Shown: piece after piece, positions 25,172 to 33,808 of the stretch | Position numbering within the stretch: the first letter of the stretch is position 1 | Layout: every line of letters starts with the position of its first letter | DNA from: Amorphoplanes friuliensis DSM 7358 | GTDB taxonomy: Bacteria > Actinomycetota > Actinomycetes > Mycobacteriales > Micromonosporaceae | Direction: 5' to 3' | Length of the DNA: 64,000 bases | Assembly: GCF_000494755.1 (NCBI RefSeq) | Contig: NC_022657.1 | Location: 4,130,001-4,194,000 of the forward strand | The notes under the pieces: model-generated | Told to the model about the DNA's origin: nothing | Seen by the model: the letters and a program-made list of their open reading frames with translations, nothing else | Database searches by the model: none | Made by a program: the position numbers and the translations under genes

Positions 25172-26046
25172 TCCGGCTCGGTGTGAATGTGCCCAACTTC
25201 GGGCCCGGGGCGGATTACGACGCGTTGCTCGGGTGGGCCCGCTTCGCCGAGGACAACGGGTTCGACACGCTGGTCGTCTCCGACCATGTTGTCCTCACCC
25301 CGGAGGTGGCGGACATCTATCCCGAGCCGTTCCACGACCCGTTCGTGCTGCTCGCGTGGCTGGCCGGGCAGACCTCGACGGTCAAGCTCGGGACGTCGGT
25401 GGTTCTCCTGCCGTACAGGCATCCGCTGCACACGGCGCGGATGAGCGCGATGCTGCACCTGATGAGCGGGGGACGGTTCGTGCTGGGGGTCGGTGCGGGC
25501 TGGGCGGCGTCGGAGTTCGCGGCGCTCGGTGCCGATCATGCGCGGCGGGGGCCCGTCACGGACGAGTATCTGGAGATCATCACCGAGGCGTGGGCGAAGG
25601 AGCGGGTCAGCGGGCCCGCGTACGAGAATGTGCGGACCGGGCCGCGGCCGCAGGGTGGGAGCGTGCCGGTCTGGGTGGGTGGGCCGTCGCGGCGGGCGAT
25701 CCGCCGGGCGGTGCGGTCCGGCACCGCGTGGCACCCGATCAACCCTGATCTCGGCTGGCTGCGGGACACGGGTCTGCCCGCGCTCCGCCGGGAGGCCGCC
25801 GAGCAGGGCCGGGCCGTTCCCGAGCTGGTCGTGCGCATGAAGGCCAGGCTGCAGGCCGAGCCCGCCGACGACAGCCGTCCGGCCGGCGTCGGCACTCTCG
25901 ACCAGGTTGCCGGCGACGTGCGGGCCCTGGCCGAGCTGGGGGCGGCCGAGGTGATCCTGGATCCCAACCCGGACAGTCCCCGGCCGCGGGACTTCGGCGT
26001 CGAGCAGCGGCAGCTCCGCGAGATCAAGACAGCGCTCGGAGGTTGA
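25168..26046 (+). CDS. LLM-class F420-dependent oxidoreductase
   Basis: 292 residues starting in an ATGA overlap with the deaminase gene. A luciferase-like TIM barrel with MIRLGVNVPNFG at the start, VVLLPYRHPLHTARM, GRFVLGVGAGW and WVGGPSRRAIRR, all typical of actinobacterial F420-linked LLM enzymes. It would reduce or oxidise an unknown small substrate in the cytoplasm. Its stop overlaps the TTG start of the MFS gene. Confidence 0.85.
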   Translation: MIRLGVNVPNFGPGADYDALLGWARFAEDNGFDTLVVSDHVVLTPEVADIYPEPFHDPFVLLAWLAGQTSTVKLGTSVVLLPYRHPLHTARMSAMLHLMSGGRFVLGVGAGWAASEFAALGADHARRGPVTDEYLEIITEAWAKERVSGPAYENVRTGPRPQGGSVPVWVGGPSRRAIRRAVRSGTAWHPINPDLGWLRDTGLPALRREAAEQGRAVPELVVRMKARLQAEPADDSRPAGVGTLDQVAGDVRALAELGAAEVILDPNPDSPRPRDFGVEQRQLREIKTALGG

Positions 26047-27344
26047 CCGGCAGCCTGTGGCGGAGCCGGTCGTTCCTGCTGCTGTGGGGCGGCCAGACCG
26101 CGGGTGAGGTCGGCGCGCGGATCTCCGGTGTCGCGGTGCCGCTGCTGGCGGCCACGGTGCTGCACGCGAGCGTCTTCCAGGTGTCGGTGCTCGCCGTGCT
26201 GGGCTGGGTGCCGTACCTGATCGTCTCGCTGCCCGCCGGTGTCCTCGCCGACCGGGTGGACCGCCGCCGGCTGATGATCGGCTGCGATCTCGGCCGGGCG
26301 GTGCTGCTGCTCGCCCTGCCGGTGGGCGCGCTGACCGGTCACCTCACCCTCGTCCTCCTGTACGCCGTGGTCACGCTCACGGGCGTCCTGACCGTGTTCT
26401 TCACCGTGGCGTACCGGACGGAGCTGCCGGGCCTGGTTGGCCCGGAGCGGCTGGTCGACGCCAACGCGAAGGTGACGATGTCGCAGGAGCTGGCCGAGCT
26501 GGCCGGTCCGGCCCTCGCCGGCGCGCTCGTCGGGCTGGCCGGTGCTGCGCGGACGTTCTTCGTCAACAGCGTCACCTACCTGATCAGTGCCATGGCGCTG
26601 GCGCTGATCCGGGCACCGGCCCGCGAACGGGTCGCGGCCGAGCGTGTAGGGCTGCGACAGGCGATCGCCGAGGGGCTGAGCTTCGTCCGGCGGGACGCGA
26701 TCCTGGTGAAGCTGCTGGCCTGTACGGCGGTGTCGAACTTCTTCGTGATGGCCACGCACGGCGTCGACGTGGTCTTCCTGACGCGGGAGCTGGGCGCTTC
26801 GGCCGTACAGGTGGGGCTGGTCTTCTCGCTCGGGGCCGTGGGCGGGGTCCTGGCCGGGACGGTCGCGGACCGGCTGACCCGGTGGGTCGGCACCGCCCGG
26901 ACGATCTGGGTGTCGATGGTGGTGCCCGGCCCGCTCTACCTGCTGATCCCGGCGGCGCAGCCGGGCTGGGGGCTGCTGCTCTTCGCGGCCGGGTTCGCGG
27001 CCTTCGGTGCGAACGCGATGCTCTACAACGTGTCCGCCCTGTCCTACCGGCAGCGGATCACGCCGCCGCCGCTGCTCGGCCGGGTGAACGCGTCGTTCCT
27101 GTGGATCTCGTACGGCTCGATCCCGCTCGGTGCGCTGGCCGGTGGTGCGCTGGGCAGTGCCTTCGGGCTGCGGCCGGCGTTGCTGATCGCCGTGCTGGGC
27201 ATGTGGAGTGCGAGCCTGTTCGTCGTCTTCTCACCCCTGCGCGGGCTGCGCGACTTCCCGGCCGCCGCGACGCGCTCGGACGATGCCCCAGGCGACCAGC
27301 GCCGCGGCCAGCAGCGTGAGCGTGAGGCCGGCCGTCGTGACTGA
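26043..27344 (+). CDS. MFS transporter (enterobactin-exporter-like, 12 TM)
   Basis: 433 residues from a TTG overlapping the LLM stop codon. Typical MFS_3 features: LLLWGGQTAGEVGARIS at the N-terminus, PAGVLADRVDRRRLM after helix 2, and TVADRLTRWVGTAR in the second half. The last 40 or so residues are hydrophilic and Arg/Asp-rich and are encoded opposite the 3' end of the efflux gene on the other strand, a 114-bp convergent overlap. The tail may therefore be a recent read-through extension. Likely an exporter working with the two upstream enzymes. Confidence 0.82.
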   Translation: MTGSLWRSRSFLLLWGGQTAGEVGARISGVAVPLLAATVLHASVFQVSVLAVLGWVPYLIVSLPAGVLADRVDRRRLMIGCDLGRAVLLLALPVGALTGHLTLVLLYAVVTLTGVLTVFFTVAYRTELPGLVGPERLVDANAKVTMSQELAELAGPALAGALVGLAGAARTFFVNSVTYLISAMALALIRAPARERVAAERVGLRQAIAEGLSFVRRDAILVKLLACTAVSNFFVMATHGVDVVFLTRELGASAVQVGLVFSLGAVGGVLAGTVADRLTRWVGTARTIWVSMVVPGPLYLLIPAAQPGWGLLLFAAGFAAFGANAMLYNVSALSYRQRITPPPLLGRVNASFLWISYGSIPLGALAGGALGSAFGLRPALLIAVLGMWSASLFVVFSPLRGLRDFPAAATRSDDAPGDQRRGQQREREAGRRD

Positions 27345-28700
27345 GTCGCGGAACTCCGACGTCTGCTGGGCGGTCCAGCCCGCCCGGGTGATGTCGCCGG
27401 TGAACAGCGCCGCAAGGATGGTGCCGGTGACCGCGATGCCGGCGCCGGAGGCCACCTCGGTGGAGGTGTCGACGAGGGCCGCGCCGATCGTGGTGCGGTT
27501 CCCGGGCAGACCACGGAGCACGTTCGTTCCGGCGACCACACCGGCCACACGCATCCCGGCCGCGACCAGGACCAGGGAGAGCGCGACCCACGCGTACCCG
27601 AAACGGCTCAGCAGAGCGTAGACCGCGAGGCCGGAGACGACCGTGAGGGCGCTGATCCAGGCGGCCCGCTCGAGGCCGGCCCGTTGCACGAACGGGCTGA
27701 CGAACCGGCCACCCGCCACGAGGACGACAACCTGTGGCAGCAGGCCGACCGCGGCGAGGGCCGGCGACCAGCCCCAGTCGAGCTGAAGTTGCAGCGTCAC
27801 CAGGAAGCCGAGGCCGGCGGTGGCCAGCCCGGCCGCCGCCTTGAACGCCAGACCGCTCGCCACCAGCGGGTGCGCGACGAGCCGGAGGTCGAGCAGCGGG
27901 AAGCGCGCCGAGCGCTGGCGCACGACGAAGAGAACCGCGCTCGTGACGGCTGCCGCGGTGGTCGCCCAGGGCGCCCACGACCCGGCGCCCCCGGCGAGGA
28001 ACAGGGTCGGTGCGATCAGCGTGAGCACGATCGCCACGGTGCCGAGCAGGGCGCCTGCGACGTCGATCGGATCACGGTGTAGCTCCGCCGGGTCGTCGGC
28101 GGCGATGCCGGCCCGGATGCCGAGGTACGCGAGCGCGGCGATCGGCACGTTCACCAGCAGCAGGACCTGCCAGGGAGCGACGGCGAGCACCAGACCCCCG
28201 GCGGTCGGGCCGATCGCGAGCCCGACCAGGCCCACGGTCGAGATCAGGGTGATCGCCCGTACGCGGAGGCCGTCGTCGTCGAAGAGCCGGAAGGCCAGCG
28301 CCAGCGACCCCGGTGTGGTCATGGCGGCGGCGATGCCCATGACCACGCGGACGGCGATGAGCTGCTCAGCGGTCGTGACGAAGGCTGTCGTCAGGGCGGC
28401 CAGGCCGAGCAGAACCAAGCCGGTGAGCATGACGCGGCGGCGGCCGAACCGGTCGGCGATTGCGCCGAACGCCAGCATCAACCCACCGAAGACCACGGCG
28501 TACGCGCCGGTGACCCACTGCAGGATGGTTGTCGAGGCGTGGAGCTCGTGTCCGATCGTGGGCAGCGCCACGGTGAGGATCGAGGTGTCCAGCATTTCGA
28601 AGAGGAACACCGCGGACAGGCCGGCCAGGGCGACCCCGGCCTCCCGGAGCGTCCGGGGCGGTCGTGGACCGGTGAGAATGGCGGTCGGTGTCGAGGTCAT
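27231..28700 (-). CDS. DHA2-family drug:H+ antiporter (EmrB/QacA-like, 14 TM)
   Basis: 489 residues with 14 predicted helices. Early helices carry LFEMLDTSILTVALPTIGHEL, motif A appears as GAIADRFGRRRVM, and motif C as a Gly/Pro-rich helix 5 (GLVGLAIGPTAGG). Exports lipophilic toxic compounds by proton antiport. It is divergent from a TetR gene with an 18-bp inverted repeat between them, a standard self-contained efflux module. The last 114 bp overlap the opposing MFS gene. Confidence 0.9.
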   Translation of the reverse strand: MTSTPTAILTGPRPPRTLREAGVALAGLSAVFLFEMLDTSILTVALPTIGHELHASTTILQWVTGAYAVVFGGLMLAFGAIADRFGRRRVMLTGLVLLGLAALTTAFVTTAEQLIAVRVVMGIAAAMTTPGSLALAFRLFDDDGLRVRAITLISTVGLVGLAIGPTAGGLVLAVAPWQVLLLVNVPIAALAYLGIRAGIAADDPAELHRDPIDVAGALLGTVAIVLTLIAPTLFLAGGAGSWAPWATTAAAVTSAVLFVVRQRSARFPLLDLRLVAHPLVASGLAFKAAAGLATAGLGFLVTLQLQLDWGWSPALAAVGLLPQVVVLVAGGRFVSPFVQRAGLERAAWISALTVVSGLAVYALLSRFGYAWVALSLVLVAAGMRVAGVVAGTNVLRGLPGNRTTIGAALVDTSTEVASGAGIAVTGTILAALFTGDITRAGWTAQQTSEFRDSVTTAGLTLTLLAAALVAWGIVRARRGGREVAQPAQG

Positions 28701-28713
28701 GCGACTATATTAA

Positions 28714-28731
28714 GCGACTAAGTTTAGTTGC
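28714..28731. promoter_or_regulatory. TetR operator in the efflux/tetR divergent promoter
   Basis: GCGACTAA, 2-bp spacer, TTAGTTGC: an inverted repeat matching at 7 of 8 positions per arm, in the AT-rich 49-bp gap between the divergent genes. GCGACTA also occurs at 28701-28707, giving a partial second site. Confidence 0.7.
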
Positions 28732-28749
28732 ACAAGGAAGTGAGGGTGG

Positions 28750-29352
28750 ATGCCCAGGACAAGTGCGCGGGGCGGGCCGCAGACGCGTGCGCGGATCTTG
28801 GAGGTCGCGAACCGGATGTTCCTCGAGCGCGGTTATGACGCGGTCACGGTCGCCGAGGTCGCGAAGGAGGCCGGCGTCTCGAGCGTGACGGTGTTCAAGC
28901 ACTTCCCGCGCAAGGAGGACCTCTTCCTGGACCGCGCGGCCGACGCCGTCGAGCTCCTGCGGTCGGCGGTGCGGGACCGTGCCCCCGGCACCGACGTGCT
29001 GACGTCCCTGCGGGACTCGACGTTCCGGCTTCTCGACGCGCGGCACCCGCTCTCGGGCATCGACGGCCGGTCCGTGCCGTTCTTCCGGACCGTGGCGGAG
29101 TCGCCCGCGCTGGTCTCACGCGCCCGCGAGATCGCCGCCGAGCTGCAGCGGACCCTGTCCGAGGAGCTCGACGACGATCCCGCCTACGAGGGTGATGCGG
29201 CGCTGCTCGCCGCGTTCTTCCTCGCCGGCTACATCACCGTGCTGGTGGGGACCGCGCGCCGGCTCATCGCCGGGGAGCAGGCGGATGCGCTGCTGGACGA
29301 CCACCGCGCACGCTTCGAGAGGCTGTTCGAGGCCCTGCGCGGCGGCGTCTGA
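28750..29352 (+). CDS. TetR-family repressor of the adjacent efflux pump
   Basis: 200 residues. Helix-turn-helix at about 12-58 (TRARILEVANRMFLERG, VAEVAKEAGVSSVTVFKHF), then an all-helical ligand domain ending in helices with AALLAAFFLAGYITVLVGT. Position and the inverted repeat in the gap support repression of the DHA2 pump and itself. Its stop codon is immediately followed by the stop of the convergent DinB gene. Confidence 0.9.
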   Translation: MPRTSARGGPQTRARILEVANRMFLERGYDAVTVAEVAKEAGVSSVTVFKHFPRKEDLFLDRAADAVELLRSAVRDRAPGTDVLTSLRDSTFRLLDARHPLSGIDGRSVPFFRTVAESPALVSRAREIAAELQRTLSEELDDDPAYEGDAALLAAFFLAGYITVLVGTARRLIAGEQADALLDDHRARFERLFEALRGGV

Positions 29353-29895
29353 TCAGCCCTGCGGCGGGTCCTCCCCGACGACCCCGTCGATCGCCTCGCG
29401 GAACAGGTCGGCGTGGCCCACGTGGCGGGCGTACTCGTCGTGCAGGTCGACCAGCGCGCGCCGCAGGTTGGGCGACTCGCCGGTGCCGGTGTCGTAGTAG
29501 GACGCCCGGCCCGGGCCGCCGTCGGCGAGCAGTGCGGTCAGCACCTCGCGGGACTTCTCGACGGCGCTCTCCCAGATCGCGTACAGCTCCTCGGGGGAGT
29601 GGTCGGCGGCTGTCGTCCACTCCCACTGCGGGTCGGCGCCCAGGTCCGGCGGGAACCAGTCCGGCAGCACGGGGTCGGCGCTGAAGAACAGGTTGGTGTA
29701 CTTCTCCTCGACGGCGGCGAGGTGCTTGACCAGGCCACCGATCGTCATCGTGGACGGCGGGAACGTCCGGCTCAGCGCGGCCGCGTCCAGGCCCCCGGTC
29801 TTCCAGGCGAACGTCGCCCGCGAGCGTTCCAGCGCGAAGAGCAGCATCTCGGCCTCGCCGGCGGTCATCGACGGCTCGGTGATCGTGGTGTCCAT
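29353..29895 (-). CDS. DinB/DUF664-family protein
   Basis: 180 residues forming a four-helix bundle with the DUF664 pattern: ERSRATFAWKTGGLDAAAL, GGLVKHLAAVEEKY (first metal-ligand His) and HDEYARHVGHADLFREAID (further His). Members include metal-dependent mycothiol S-transferases and many of unknown role. Cytoplasmic, monocistronic. Substrate unknown. Confidence 0.85.
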   Translation of the reverse strand: MDTTITEPSMTAGEAEMLLFALERSRATFAWKTGGLDAAALSRTFPPSTMTIGGLVKHLAAVEEKYTNLFFSADPVLPDWFPPDLGADPQWEWTTAADHSPEELYAIWESAVEKSREVLTALLADGGPGRASYYDTGTGESPNLRRALVDLHDEYARHVGHADLFREAIDGVVGEDPPQG

Positions 29896-29940
29896 GACCG
29901 CATGTTAGGTGCCGTTCCGGGTGCTCGGAGGCCCCGAACT

Positions 29941-29979
29941 GCGAGCAACCGTCCTCTCGCTGGGGGAACGGTTGCTCGC
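29941..29979 (-). terminator. terminator hairpin after rpmE2
   Basis: GCGAGCAACCGT (29941-29952) pairs perfectly with its inverted copy at 29968-29979 around a 15-nt loop, 16 bp past the rpmE2 stop. Confidence 0.75.
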
Positions 29980-29995
29980 TGCGGGTGGGTGAGAC

Positions 29996-30253
29996 CTACT
30001 TCTCGCCGCGGGCGCGGGCGTACTTCGCGCGGAACTTCTCGACGCGGCCGGCGGTGTCGAGCAGGCGCTGCTTGCCCGTCCAGAACGGGTGGCTGCCGCT
30101 GGAGATGTCGACGTCCAGGACCGGGTAGGTGTTCCCGTCCTCCCACTCGACCGTCTTGTCGCTCGTCGCCGTCGAGCGGGTGAGGAACGAGTAGTCGGCG
30201 CTGCGGTCGCGGTAGACGACGTAGCCGTAGGTGGGGTGGATACCAGTCTTCAT
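29996..30253 (-). CDS. rpmE2: ribosomal protein L31 type B (zinc-free)
   Basis: 85 residues with the type B pattern MKTGIHPTYGYVVYRD, SSGSHPFWTGKQ and VEKFRAKYA. It lacks the CxxC zinc motif of type A L31, so it is the C-minus paralogue that replaces the zinc form when zinc is scarce. It starts 3 bp after the mrf-like gene, and a Zur box lies before that gene, so both should be derepressed in zinc starvation. Length is normal. Confidence 0.95.
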   Translation of the reverse strand: MKTGIHPTYGYVVYRDRSADYSFLTRSTATSDKTVEWEDGNTYPVLDVDISSGSHPFWTGKQRLLDTAGRVEKFRAKYARARGEK

Positions 30254-30256
30254 GTG

Positions 30257-31456
30257 TCAGTCCTCCTCGGGATCCACGGGGAAGAAGCCTGCGAAGGGGT
30301 CGGATATTCCGGCCCGGGCCTCGGATCCGCCCGCGAGTTCGTCGTCTGTGATCAAGCAGTCGGTCAGCCGTGCGGTGAGGTCGTCGGCGTCGCCGTCCAG
30401 GCCGATGAAGGCCAGCACGGTACGCCGGTCGCCGTGGTACGGGTCCCAGTCGAGATCCGCCGCCAGACGCCGCAGGTCGCTCGCCTCGTCCCACCGCTCG
30501 GCGTCGAGGGCGTCGAGCCAGTAGCCCAGGCTCGTCAGCGAGATGCCACCACCGGCGGACTCCCAGCCGATGGCCACGTCCGGCTGGGTGGCGAGCCACA
30601 GCTGCCCCCGGCCCCGCAACGCCTCCCCGGTGAGCTCCGGCAGCGCGTCGAAGAGCCGCTGCGGGTGGAACGGGCGCCGCGCCCGGAACAGCATCGAGTC
30701 GCCGGGGTCGTGCACACCGATCGGGTAGCCCTCCAGGGCCCGTCCCAGCAGGCCCGGTTTCCGCGGATCGTGCCGGCCGGTGCCCCGGACGCGGGCGGCG
30801 AGACCCGTGCAGTCGATGGTCGTCGTGTCGCCGACGCGGAGCTGGGTCGCCCACGGGGCGAGGTGGTGCAGCATCGTCTCGGTGCGGTGGTCGGGGCGGC
30901 CCCAGACGACGATCGTGTCGGCGTACTCGACCTGGCGGGCCACGACCGAGGCGACGCTGCGGCGGTCCTCGTCGGCCGCGTGCAGACCCCGGTCCCGCAG
31001 GTCGTCGGTGGTGCTGAGCTCGTCGAGAAAACCGTCCGCCTCGACCACGGTGACGTAGGAGTCGAAGCGGACGGGTGCACCGGCGGCGCAGCGGGCGAGG
31101 GATTCCGGCTCCACCACGCCGGGCAGGGCCAGGATCACGTCAGAGGCGGGATGGGTACGGCTCAGGCGTACCAGGGTGGGCAGGACGTCCTCGCTCAGCG
31201 TGCAGGCGACGCACCCGTGCACGAGGTGGACGGTCTCGTCCTCGAGCAGCGTGGTGGCGGTGCGGACGATGCGGCGGACGTGGCCGTCGCGTACCCGGGT
31301 CAGGTCGTGCCGGACCAGGAGCAGGCGCGGATCGGTGACGAGGAGGCTCCGGGCGACGGCCTCGGTGGCGTGCGGGGAGAAGCCGGCGAGCACGGTGACC
31401 CGCGGGCGGCGGTCGACCGGCGACGGCGCGACGGTGGTGATCGGACGGGTGCTCAT
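30257..31456 (-). CDS. mrf: COG0523/CobW-like GTPase, MRF-type (zinc-starvation ribosome factor)
   Basis: 399 residues. The N-terminal domain resembles the COG0523 G3E GTPases with VHGCVACTLSED (metal-binding CxxC in place of CxCC) and VLALPG-type strands. The P-loop position reads LAGFSPHATEA, degenerate as in actinobacterial MRF proteins. A CobW C-terminal domain fills about 265-370. Known MRF promotes hibernation of zinc-free ribosomes. The Zur box at 31470-31486 and the following L31 type B gene support that role. Assignment as MRF rather than a general zinc chaperone is likely, not proven. Confidence 0.78.
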   Translation of the reverse strand: MSTRPITTVAPSPVDRRPRVTVLAGFSPHATEAVARSLLVTDPRLLLVRHDLTRVRDGHVRRIVRTATTLLEDETVHLVHGCVACTLSEDVLPTLVRLSRTHPASDVILALPGVVEPESLARCAAGAPVRFDSYVTVVEADGFLDELSTTDDLRDRGLHAADEDRRSVASVVARQVEYADTIVVWGRPDHRTETMLHHLAPWATQLRVGDTTTIDCTGLAARVRGTGRHDPRKPGLLGRALEGYPIGVHDPGDSMLFRARRPFHPQRLFDALPELTGEALRGRGQLWLATQPDVAIGWESAGGGISLTSLGYWLDALDAERWDEASDLRRLAADLDWDPYHGDRRTVLAFIGLDGDADDLTARLTDCLITDDELAGGSEARAGISDPFAGFFPVDPEED

Positions 31457-31469
31457 GCCCCCATCTTGT

Positions 31470-31486
31470 TGGAAATGGTTTTCATT
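31470..31486. promoter_or_regulatory. Zur box controlling mrf-rpmE2
   Basis: TGGAAATGGTTTTCATT matches the actinobacterial Zur pattern TGaaAATgaTTTTCAt. It covers the start point of a minus-strand promoter whose -10 TACAAT is at 31489-31484, and it ends 13 bp before the mrf ATG. The box also includes the stop codon of the upstream VWA gene. Confidence 0.85.
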
Positions 31487-32642
31487 GTAAAGTCGGGTCG
31501 ACCCGGACGGCCGTGATCCAGCCCGGCGGCTCGGGCGCCTGTGCGCCGATCAGCCCGGCGATGAGCCGCGTCCGCTCCAGCGGCGCGTCCGGCCAGGGTG
31601 TGAAGCCGTCGGTCAGCACGATGACCACGTGCGGCCGTGACCGCAGCGCCTCGGCGACACCGACACGCAGGTCCGTGCCGCCCCCACCGGCCAGCTGCAC
31701 GTCGGCGGCGCTGTAGACCGACCGGGTGACCTGCACGGCCGCGTCGCAGGCGAGCACGGTCGTCCGGTTGCCGCCGACGCCGACCACCCGCAGCACAGCC
31801 GCGACCTCGGCCAGGGCCGCCGCCAGCTCCGGCTCGCCCATCGACCCCGAGGTGTCCACGACGATGGCCACCCGCGGCACGGGCCGGCGCAGGCTGGGCA
31901 GGATCACACCCCGCAGCGCCGCCGAGCGCCGTGACGGCCGCTGGTACGCGTAGTCCACCGCCCCGCTCGCCCACGCGACCGCCTCCCGGACCGCACCGGC
32001 GAGCTGCCTCCGCCAGTCCACCTTCGACTCCAGCAGCTGGTCGGCCCAGCGCCGCCAGCCGCCCGGCACGTCACCCCGGGACCGCAGCTGCCGGGCGGTG
32101 TCACGGCGGATCGCCTCGGCCTCGACGTCGCTGACACCACCCGGGTCGTCGTGCTCCCACGGCCGGTCCACGCCGTGGGCCCCGGAACCGCAGTCGACGC
32201 TCCGGACCTCCTTCGGCAGGAGCTGGAGGTACTTCTCGAAGACCAGGCCCGCACGCAGGCCGTACGTCCGGGGTTCGACCCGGTCCGCGGGCAGCGGCAG
32301 GCGGTCCGCGACGAGGTCGTCGTTGATCTCGCAGTCCTGAGCGACGTTCACCCGGTAGTGGTCGTCCCCGGTGCCGGGCGGGAGCCGCGTGGCGCGACCG
32401 TGATGATCGCGCAGCAGATGGGCGACCTCGTGGATCCACACCGCCGCCAGCTCGGGCACCGGCGTCCGCGCCACGAACGCGGGGGAGACGTAACACCGCC
32501 ACCGCCGGTCCACACCCATCGTCGGCACCCGTGCCGATTCGACGACCGTGATGCTGAACAGCGCCGTCGCGAGGTACGGCCGGTCGATCGCGGCCCGGTA
32601 ACGGGCCGCGAGCAGCTTCGTGCGGTCCAGCGTGCCGCTCAC
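31482..32642 (-). CDS. DUF2201-like protein: HExxH metallopeptidase-like domain plus VWA domain
   Basis: 386 residues from the GTG at 32642, which overlaps the MoxR stop codon (GTGA). The N-terminal domain contains WIHEVAHLLRDH (HEVAH at 71-75), a zinc metallopeptidase-like motif. The C-terminal VWA-like domain (about 250-380) has IVVDTSGSMG with the MIDAS DxSxS residues and LTDGFTPW. Such VWA proteins pair with MoxR ATPases, which remodel protein complexes or insert metals. Last gene of the four-gene cassette; its stop lies within the Zur box of the next operon. Target unknown. Confidence 0.82.
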   Translation of the reverse strand: MSGTLDRTKLLAARYRAAIDRPYLATALFSITVVESARVPTMGVDRRWRCYVSPAFVARTPVPELAAVWIHEVAHLLRDHHGRATRLPPGTGDDHYRVNVAQDCEINDDLVADRLPLPADRVEPRTYGLRAGLVFEKYLQLLPKEVRSVDCGSGAHGVDRPWEHDDPGGVSDVEAEAIRRDTARQLRSRGDVPGGWRRWADQLLESKVDWRRQLAGAVREAVAWASGAVDYAYQRPSRRSAALRGVILPSLRRPVPRVAIVVDTSGSMGEPELAAALAEVAAVLRVVGVGGNRTTVLACDAAVQVTRSVYSAADVQLAGGGGTDLRVGVAEALRSRPHVVIVLTDGFTPWPDAPLERTRLIAGLIGAQAPEPPGWITAVRVDPTLQ

Positions 32643-33808
32643 CCGGGCAGGCGGCCCGACAGCGACAGCACGTCGATGAACGCGTCGACGGTCGCCGGCA
32701 CCGGCCACTGCGGCTCGCGCAGCGCGGCCAGGTCGGCGGCCGCCCGTGCCGCCACGTCCGGCACCCCGGCGTCGACGGCCTTCTGCAGCACCACCCAGCC
32801 GGCCTCCCACCGCGGGCGGGTCGCCTCGGCCTGCACGGCCGCGATCACCGCGGTCAGGAACGCGAGCTGCCGGTCACCACGACCGGGCAGTTCGAACGCC
32901 GACGGATCGGCCAGCACCCGTTCCGGGTCGGGCAGATCCAGATTTTCCAGGTAGCTGACGAACTCCATCCCGGCGCCGGGACCGACCGCACCCGCGACGG
33001 CCAGCGCCAGCGCACTCGTGCTGGTCCGGGCGCTGTAATGGAACGTCAGCAGGCGCAGCACCATCTCCCAGGTGCGCGGCGACGGCCAGGCGCCACCGCG
33101 CGACTCCGCGTCCTCCGGCAGATGATGCGTGAGGCCGGGCCGTGCGGTGAGGAAGCCCGCGAGTGCACCCCGGGCGCGGGCCAGGGACGTCCGGGCGCGC
33201 TCCGGGCGTACCGTCGGAACGGTCACCGCGGGCCACGTGCCCGCCAGGCCGCGCGCGACGGTCCGCGGATCGTGTGTCCACTGCAGATGGACGAAGCGGT
33301 TGGCCAGCGGCGGTGCCAGATGCCAGCCGTCGGCCGCGCTCGTCGGTGGATTCGCCGCCGCGACCACGCGAACGGGATCCGGCAGCTGCAGGCTCCCGAC
33401 CCGGCGCTCCAGGACCACCCGCAACAGCGCGGCCTGCACCGCCGGCGGCGCCGACGACAACTCGTCGAAGAACACCAGGCCCGATCCGGTACGGGCGAGG
33501 CGTACCGCCCAGTCCGGCGGCGCCATCGGCACCCCGTCGGTCGCGGGGGAGTCCCCGACGATGGGCAGCCCGGCGAAGTCCGACGGCTCGTGCACGCTGG
33601 CGATGACGGTCTCCATCGGCAGTCCCAGACCCGTCGCGAGCTGCTGCAACGTCGCCGACTTGCCGATGCCCGGCTCACCCCACAACAACACGGGCAGGTT
33701 CGCCGAGACGGCCAGCGCCAGCGCCTCCACCCGCGGATCGGCGGACGGTTCGGTGCGGTGCGCCCGCGTGGCCGCGATCAGGGCGTCGGCGCCGTCGAGC
33801 GCGCTCAC
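32639..33808 (-). CDS. MoxR-type AAA+ ATPase
   Basis: 389 residues from a GTG. Walker A WGEPGIGKSATLQQL (about 43-57), Walker B LVFFDELSSAP, sensor 1 VVAAANPP, then the helical lid region. MoxR proteins act with VWA partners as chaperones or as cofactor loaders; a VWA gene follows directly. GTGA overlaps on both sides place it in one translationally coupled unit with the LRR gene upstream. Cytoplasmic. Confidence 0.9.
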   Translation of the reverse strand: MSALDGADALIAATRAHRTEPSADPRVEALALAVSANLPVLLWGEPGIGKSATLQQLATGLGLPMETVIASVHEPSDFAGLPIVGDSPATDGVPMAPPDWAVRLARTGSGLVFFDELSSAPPAVQAALLRVVLERRVGSLQLPDPVRVVAAANPPTSAADGWHLAPPLANRFVHLQWTHDPRTVARGLAGTWPAVTVPTVRPERARTSLARARGALAGFLTARPGLTHHLPEDAESRGGAWPSPRTWEMVLRLLTFHYSARTSTSALALAVAGAVGPGAGMEFVSYLENLDLPDPERVLADPSAFELPGRGDRQLAFLTAVIAAVQAEATRPRWEAGWVVLQKAVDAGVPDVAARAAADLAALREPQWPVPATVDAFIDVLSLSGRLPG

